24,845 bases of DNA from an uncultured Lachnospiraceae bacterium (GTDB taxonomy: Bacteria > Bacillota > Clostridia > Lachnospirales > Lachnospiraceae): the NCBI GenBank assembly GCA_902796695.1, contig CADBQE010000042.1:1-24845 (forward strand), read 5' to 3'. The position numbers and the translations under genes were made by a program. A model generated the notes under the pieces. It saw nothing but the letters and a program-made list of their open reading frames with translations, searched no databases and was not told the origin of the DNA. Shown here one piece after another: positions 23,575-24,845 of the stretch (positions are counted from its first letter, which is position 1; every line of letters starts with the position of its first letter).

Positions 23575-24845
23575 ATGCAGGAAGAATACCGGAAACTGGG
23601 AATATCGGAAGAAGTATACGAGCGGGGAGAGGCCGTGCTGCGCACGCTGACGGAGCCTTTCCGGCGCATTGATGAAGTGGCGGAGCACAATCAGCTGAAG
23701 GTGCTGAATGCCATGATAAAGAACGAAGTGGCCGACTATCACATGAACGGCTCCACCGGTTACGGCCACGATGACCAGGGCCGCGACACGCTGGAAAAGG
23801 TGTACGCGGACGTATTCCATACGGAAGACGCCCTGGTGCGGCCGCAGATCACCTGCGGGACGCATGCCCTGTATCTGGCCATGTCGGCGAATCTGAAAGC
23901 GGGCGACGAGCTCCTGTCCCCGGTCGGCGCGCCGTACGATACGCTGGAGGAAGTGATCGGGATCAGGCCCTCCGTGGGCTCCCTGGCGGAAAACGGGATC
24001 ACGTACCGGCAGGTCGAACTGCTGCCGGGCGATGCGTTCGACCGGGAGCAGATCCGCGCCGCCGTAACGGAAAAGACAAAACTGGCCACCATTCAGCGCT
24101 CGCGCGGCTACAGCGCCCGCAAGACGTTTTCCCCGGCGGAGATCGGGGAACTGATCCGCTTCCTGAAGGAGATCAAACCGGACCTGACGGTCATGGTGGA
24201 CAACTGCTACGGGGAATTTACGGACGTGAAGGAACCTTCGGATTACGGTGCGGACATGATCGTCGGGTCGCTGATCAAGAATCCCGGCGGCGGACTGGCC
24301 CCGAGCGGCGGATACGTCGCCGGCCGGAAAGACCTGATCGAGCGCTGCGCCAAGCGCCTGACCGCACCGGGCCTGGGCAAGGACATGGGCGCGAGCCTCG
24401 GGGTGATGTCCTCGTTCTATCAGGGCTTTTTCCTTTCCCCCACCGTCGTGGCTGGCGCCAAGAAGAGCGCGGTTTTCGCGGCGGCTTTATACGAAAGCCT
24501 GGGCTTTCACGTAAGTCCCGGACCGATGGAGCCGCGTTATGACATTATTCAGGCGATCGACCTGATGACGCCGGAGCGCCTGGCCGCGTTCTGCGCCGGG
24601 ATCCAGGGCGCGGCACCCGTGGACTCGTTTGTGACGCCGGAAGCGTCCGACATGGACGGCTATGCGGACAAGGTCATTATGGCGGCGGGGACCTTCGTGC
24701 AGGGCTCCTCCATCGAACTGTCCGCGGACGGCCCCGTCAGACCCCCGTATACCGTGTATTTTCAGGGAGGACTGACCTTCGGACATGTCCGTTATGGAAT
24801 TACACGAACAGTAGAACAGTTATTCAGGGACAAAATCATTGACCG
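23575..24845 (+). CDS. Aluminium-resistance/methionine gamma-lyase-like PLP enzyme (3' end outside the window)
   Basis: This frame stays open from the ATG at 23575 to the window end (423 codons), so the stop is not seen; the family usual length is about 410-430, so only a few residues are missing. The start follows AAGGAGG. It belongs to the Cys/Met-metabolism PLP-enzyme fold, in the group annotated as aluminium resistance protein or YnbB. Visible features are the N-terminal helix LKVLNAMIKNEVADYHMNGS, the segment TCGTHALYLAM, VMVDNCYGEF with the PLP-contacting Asp, and the probable PLP lysine K235 in SLIKNPGGGLAPSGGY. The reaction is not firmly known; a carbon-sulphur lyase is likely. It is divergent from the HTH-TPR regulator. 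Confidence 0.9.
   Translation, partial: MQEEYRKLGISEEVYERGEAVLRTLTEPFRRIDEVAEHNQLKVLNAMIKNEVADYHMNGSTGYGHDDQGRDTLEKVYADVFHTEDALVRPQITCGTHALYLAMSANLKAGDELLSPVGAPYDTLEEVIGIRPSVGSLAENGITYRQVELLPGDAFDREQIRAAVTEKTKLATIQRSRGYSARKTFSPAEIGELIRFLKEIKPDLTVMVDNCYGEFTDVKEPSDYGADMIVGSLIKNPGGGLAPSGGYVAGRKDLIERCAKRLTAPGLGKDMGASLGVMSSFYQGFFLSPTVVAGAKKSAVFAAALYESLGFHVSPGPMEPRYDIIQAIDLMTPERLAAFCAGIQGAAPVDSFVTPEASDMDGYADKVIMAAGTFVQGSSIELSADGPVRPPYTVYFQGGLTFGHVRYGITRTVEQLFRDKIID

Overview
The window looks like a chromosomal segment of a GC-rich Clostridia-type Firmicute, probably a gut or rumen anaerobe. The reasons are a PolC-type replicative polymerase, the clostridial pyrH-frr-uppS-cdsA-rseP-ispG-polC order, strong AAGGAGG-type ribosome binding sites, HU, and sigma-A promoters with extended -10 boxes. 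Family-level placement is not possible by eye. No tRNA, rRNA, CRISPR array, prophage or intact insertion sequence was seen.

Layout. (1) 44-3711: two translationally coupled half-transporters forming a heterodimeric ABC exporter (TM287/288, BmrCD, LmrCD type), closed by a perfect bidirectional terminator. (2) 3808-4659, minus strand: a chloramphenicol acetyltransferase/E2-like acyltransferase fold protein whose catalytic His and Asp are both replaced. (3) 4784-4810: a short REP-like palindrome between two divergent promoters. (4) 4911-14110: the housekeeping run pyrH, frr, uppS, cdsA, rseP, ispG, polC. It joins nucleotide metabolism, ribosome recycling, lipid-carrier and phospholipid synthesis, intramembrane proteolysis, isoprenoid synthesis and replication. 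Two departures stand out: dxr is absent from its usual place between cdsA and rseP, and PolC lacks the DEDDh proofreading exonuclease normally inserted in its PHP domain. (5) 14167-15999: a GH13 oligosaccharide hydrolase with an extra N-terminal domain. (6) 16020-20808: an AT-richer accessory cassette. It holds two tandem near-identical ECF-type promoters, an ECF sigma factor, a 668-residue membrane protein with an extracytoplasmic M1-peptidase-like region lacking the zinc motif, a small Sec-secreted cysteine-free protein, and a two-gene ABC transporter. (7) 20883-21158, minus: HU. (8) 21289-23449, minus: an HTH-TPR regulator translationally coupled to a PflX-like radical SAM protein. (9) 23575 to the window end, plus: an aluminium-resistance/methionine gamma-lyase-like PLP enzyme, divergent from the regulator.

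The strongest candidate for an undescribed system is the ECF sigma cassette at 16020-20808. It reads as a self-activating module that makes a small secreted protein, a dedicated large membrane protein and an ABC transporter; an antibacterial-peptide/immunity module or an envelope-stress module are both possible. The exonuclease-less PolC is the most striking single-gene anomaly. All assignments were made by reading the sequence; no database search was run.
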